Assembly (NCBI GenBank): GCA_022769845.1
Contig: JALEIO010000188.1
Coordinates: 1-8,606, forward strand
Source of the DNA: Oscillospiraceae bacterium
GTDB lineage: Bacteria > Bacillota > Clostridia > UMGS1810
Direction of reading: 5' to 3'
DNA: 8,606 nt
In this document: positions 6,682 through 8,606 of the stretch, in pieces
Layout of the letters: each line of letters starts with the position of its first letter
How positions within the stretch are numbered: the stretch's first letter is position 1
The notes under the pieces: generated by a model
The model's input: the letters and a program-made list of their open reading frames with translations, nothing else
Told to the model about the DNA's origin: nothing
Databases searched by the model: none
Made by a program: the position numbers and the translations under genes

Positions 6682-8606
6682 CGATCAGCAAAACGCAATT
6701 TCCGCACCCGTTTCAAATCTTCTTGTAACCGCCGCGGCAGGTTCGGGAAAAACCGCCGTCATGGTTGAACGCATAATAAACCGTATTCTTAAAAACGACG
6801 GCGTTGACATAGACAAGCTTTTAATTGTTACTTTCACAAATTCTGCCGCTTCCGAGATTAAAGAAAGAATACATTTAAAAATTTTAGAAGAGATTGACAG
6901 GGCGGGGGAGTCCTGCGTTTTAAACCGCCAGCTTGCGCTCATTGATAACGCTTCAATATGCACAATTCACAGTTTTTGCCTCAATCTTATAAAAGAAAAT
7001 TTTAATGCGCTGTCTATTGACCCGGATTTTAAAACCGGTGATACCAAGCAGGTTGACTTACTTCTTGATAATGCCGTTGATGCGGTTTTTGACAAATATT
7101 ATGACGCGCAAGACAGCGTATTTTTGCAGCTTATAAAGCTTTATTCGCCTAAAACCGACAAAAAATTTGCCGATGAGGTGAAAAATCTTTACAAATTTTC
7201 TCTTACGTTTTCATCTCCACAAAAATGGCGTGCTGATATTTACAAAACGTATTCCGAAAAGAATTTTGAGAATCACAAAAATATACTTTGCGAAAAGTGC
7301 CGCGCAGAGCTCGAATATTCCGTAAAGCTGTACGATAAAATTTTTTCGATATGCCATTTACACGGTGTTGAAGGCGGTCTTTTAGACTTCCTTTCTGACG
7401 AAAAGGGATTTTTTGAAGACCTATTGGCTAAAATTTATGACTGGAACAGTGTATACAAAATTGTGTCTGATTTTACTTTTCCGCGCTTGAATCCGAAACT
7501 CTCAAAAGAGAACGATAAGTCGGTTATGGAGGAAATAAACAGTCTGCGCAAACAGGCAAAAGAGGGCTGGAAAACGTGCGCTGCGGTGTTTGACAGCACC
7601 GAAGAAGAAATTTGTGAGGATTTTGAAAAAAATGCTCCGCTTATAGAAAAATTGGTTGAAATTACAGATGAAGTTGACGAAAAATTCAAATGCCTAAAAA
7701 ATGACAGAAATATCATTGATTTTTCTGATTATGAGCATCTCGCACTTAAAATTTTGCGTAACGACGACGGCTCTCAATCGGAGCTTGCAAAAGAAATTTC
7801 CAAAAATTTTGCAGAAATCTACGTTGACGAATATCAGGACTGCAACGAAATTCAGGACGAAATTTTTTCACTTGTCTCAAATGGCAAAAACGTTTTTATG
7901 GTGGGAGATGTAAAGCAGAGTATTTACAAGTTCCGCGACGCGGCTCCTATGATTTTTAAAGGCAAAATTGACACATTTTTGCCGTATGACGAAAAAAATT
8001 ACAACGAAAACGTGAAAATAAAATTAAGCAAAAACTTTAGAAGCCGCAAAACTGTTTTGGACGGCGTTAATGTGATTTTTTCAAAAATAATGTCTGATGA
8101 AGTCGGAGAAATGAATTATTCCGAGGAGGATTTTTTATACGAAAACGAAAATGAATTCTACAGCGATGACTTGTATAAAAATATTTCAGTTAATATTATA
8201 GATTACGAAAAATCAAACAGTTCAGACGAGAATGAAAATTACAATGAAGCAAGTAAGCTAACGCTTGAAGCTTCATTTACTGCACAGGAAATAAAAAGGC
8301 TTATAAATGATGAAAACGCTCTTGTTTTTGATAAAAATCTCGGCAAAAAAAGGCGCGTTGAATACAAAGATATTGTAATTTTGATGCGCAGCACAAAGGA
8401 TAGTGCCGCGGAATATGAAAATGTATTTTCGCAAAACAATATTCCGTGCTTTGCCGAGAGCGGCTCAACTTACTACGAAAGCTCCGAAATAAAAACCCTT
8501 ACAAGCCTTGCAAAGTCGGCTTTAAATCCGCTTGACGACATAAATCTTACGGCGGTTATGCGGTCGGGTATTTACAAATTCTGCGATGAGGATTTTTTGA
8601 AAATAA
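6671..8606 (+). CDS. addA: AddA, helicase-nuclease subunit A (3' end outside the window)
   Basis: This is the motor subunit of AddAB, a UvrD/Rep-type 3'-5' helicase that in full length carries a C-terminal RecB-type nuclease. The frame is open to the window edge and gives the first 645 residues; complete family members have about 1200. Motifs in order: Q-motif WTNDQQNAI (2-10); Walker A AAAGSGKT (21-28); motif Ia IVTFTNSAASEIKERI (52-67); motif Ic TIHSFC (98-103); a variable helical insert (about 110-340); motif II VDEYQD (385-390); motif III VGDVKQSIYKFR (411-422); motif IV KNFRSR (454-459). Residues after about 565 (YKDIVILMRS) lead into the second helicase domain. Motifs V and VI and the nuclease domain lie beyond the window. 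The start is set by GGAGG nine bases upstream and overlaps addB by eleven bases, the usual Firmicute order. No frameshift or lost motif is seen in the visible part. Confidence 0.95.
   Translation, partial: MWTNDQQNAISAPVSNLLVTAAAGSGKTAVMVERIINRILKNDGVDIDKLLIVTFTNSAASEIKERIHLKILEEIDRAGESCVLNRQLALIDNASICTIHSFCLNLIKENFNALSIDPDFKTGDTKQVDLLLDNAVDAVFDKYYDAQDSVFLQLIKLYSPKTDKKFADEVKNLYKFSLTFSSPQKWRADIYKTYSEKNFENHKNILCEKCRAELEYSVKLYDKIFSICHLHGVEGGLLDFLSDEKGFFEDLLAKIYDWNSVYKIVSDFTFPRLNPKLSKENDKSVMEEINSLRKQAKEGWKTCAAVFDSTEEEICEDFEKNAPLIEKLVEITDEVDEKFKCLKNDRNIIDFSDYEHLALKILRNDDGSQSELAKEISKNFAEIYVDEYQDCNEIQDEIFSLVSNGKNVFMVGDVKQSIYKFRDAAPMIFKGKIDTFLPYDEKNYNENVKIKLSKNFRSRKTVLDGVNVIFSKIMSDEVGEMNYSEEDFLYENENEFYSDDLYKNISVNIIDYEKSNSSDENENYNEASKLTLEASFTAQEIKRLINDENALVFDKNLGKKRRVEYKDIVILMRSTKDSAAEYENVFSQNNIPCFAESGSTYYESSEIKTLTSLAKSALNPLDDINLTAVMRSGIYKFCDEDFLKI

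Noticed and set aside
1..8606. CRISPR arrays, tRNA or rRNA genes, insertion sequences, phage or defence islands
   Set aside because: No regularly spaced repeats, cloverleaf-like sequence, transposase or integrase frame was seen. Apart from the first 120 bases the window reads as ordinary chromosomal core.

Overview
The window looks like chromosomal DNA of a low-GC Firmicute, most likely an anaerobic Clostridia lineage. The grounds are A+T-rich coding, strong AGGAGG-type ribosome binding sites, a TTG start, an addB-addA gene order, and a DUF5685-like gene next to a short J-domain gene, a pairing I associate from memory with Clostridia. No database search was possible, so the taxonomy is inference.

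Layout. Positions 1-183 hold no convincing gene. They contain a strong 11-bp inverted repeat that may belong to a dispersed intergenic element, plus small palindromes. On the minus strand, 184-1290 is a complete rodA-type SEDS peptidoglycan glycosyltransferase. The intergenic region 1291-1401 carries two back-to-back promoters whose -35 boxes lie on almost the same bases. To the right, a tightly packed plus-strand operon runs out of the window: a DUF5685-like protein (1402-2265), a J-domain/TPR-like/Cys-rich-tail protein (2249-2851), a small membrane protein starting at TTG (2864-3376), addB (3367-6681) and addA (6671 onward, cut by the window end). Three of the four junctions overlap by 10-17 bases. 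At the fourth, the Shine-Dalgarno overlaps the previous stop codon.

How the genes work together. AddB and AddA form the helicase-nuclease that processes double-strand DNA ends for RecA-dependent recombination. AddB has the Walker A box, the nuclease DYK motif and all four Fe-S cysteines. The visible half of AddA has UvrD/Rep helicase motifs from the Q-motif to motif IV. RodA polymerises glycan strands during cell elongation. The three small genes before addB have no clear function.

The part most worth a second look is 1402-2851. The first protein has two aspartate-rich motifs, the second closely resembling the second Asp motif of squalene/phytoene synthase-type enzymes. The next gene, overlapping it, encodes a J-protein with ten cysteines in its last 28 residues and a terminal Cys-Cys. 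A modification or metal-handling pair is possible but unproven.
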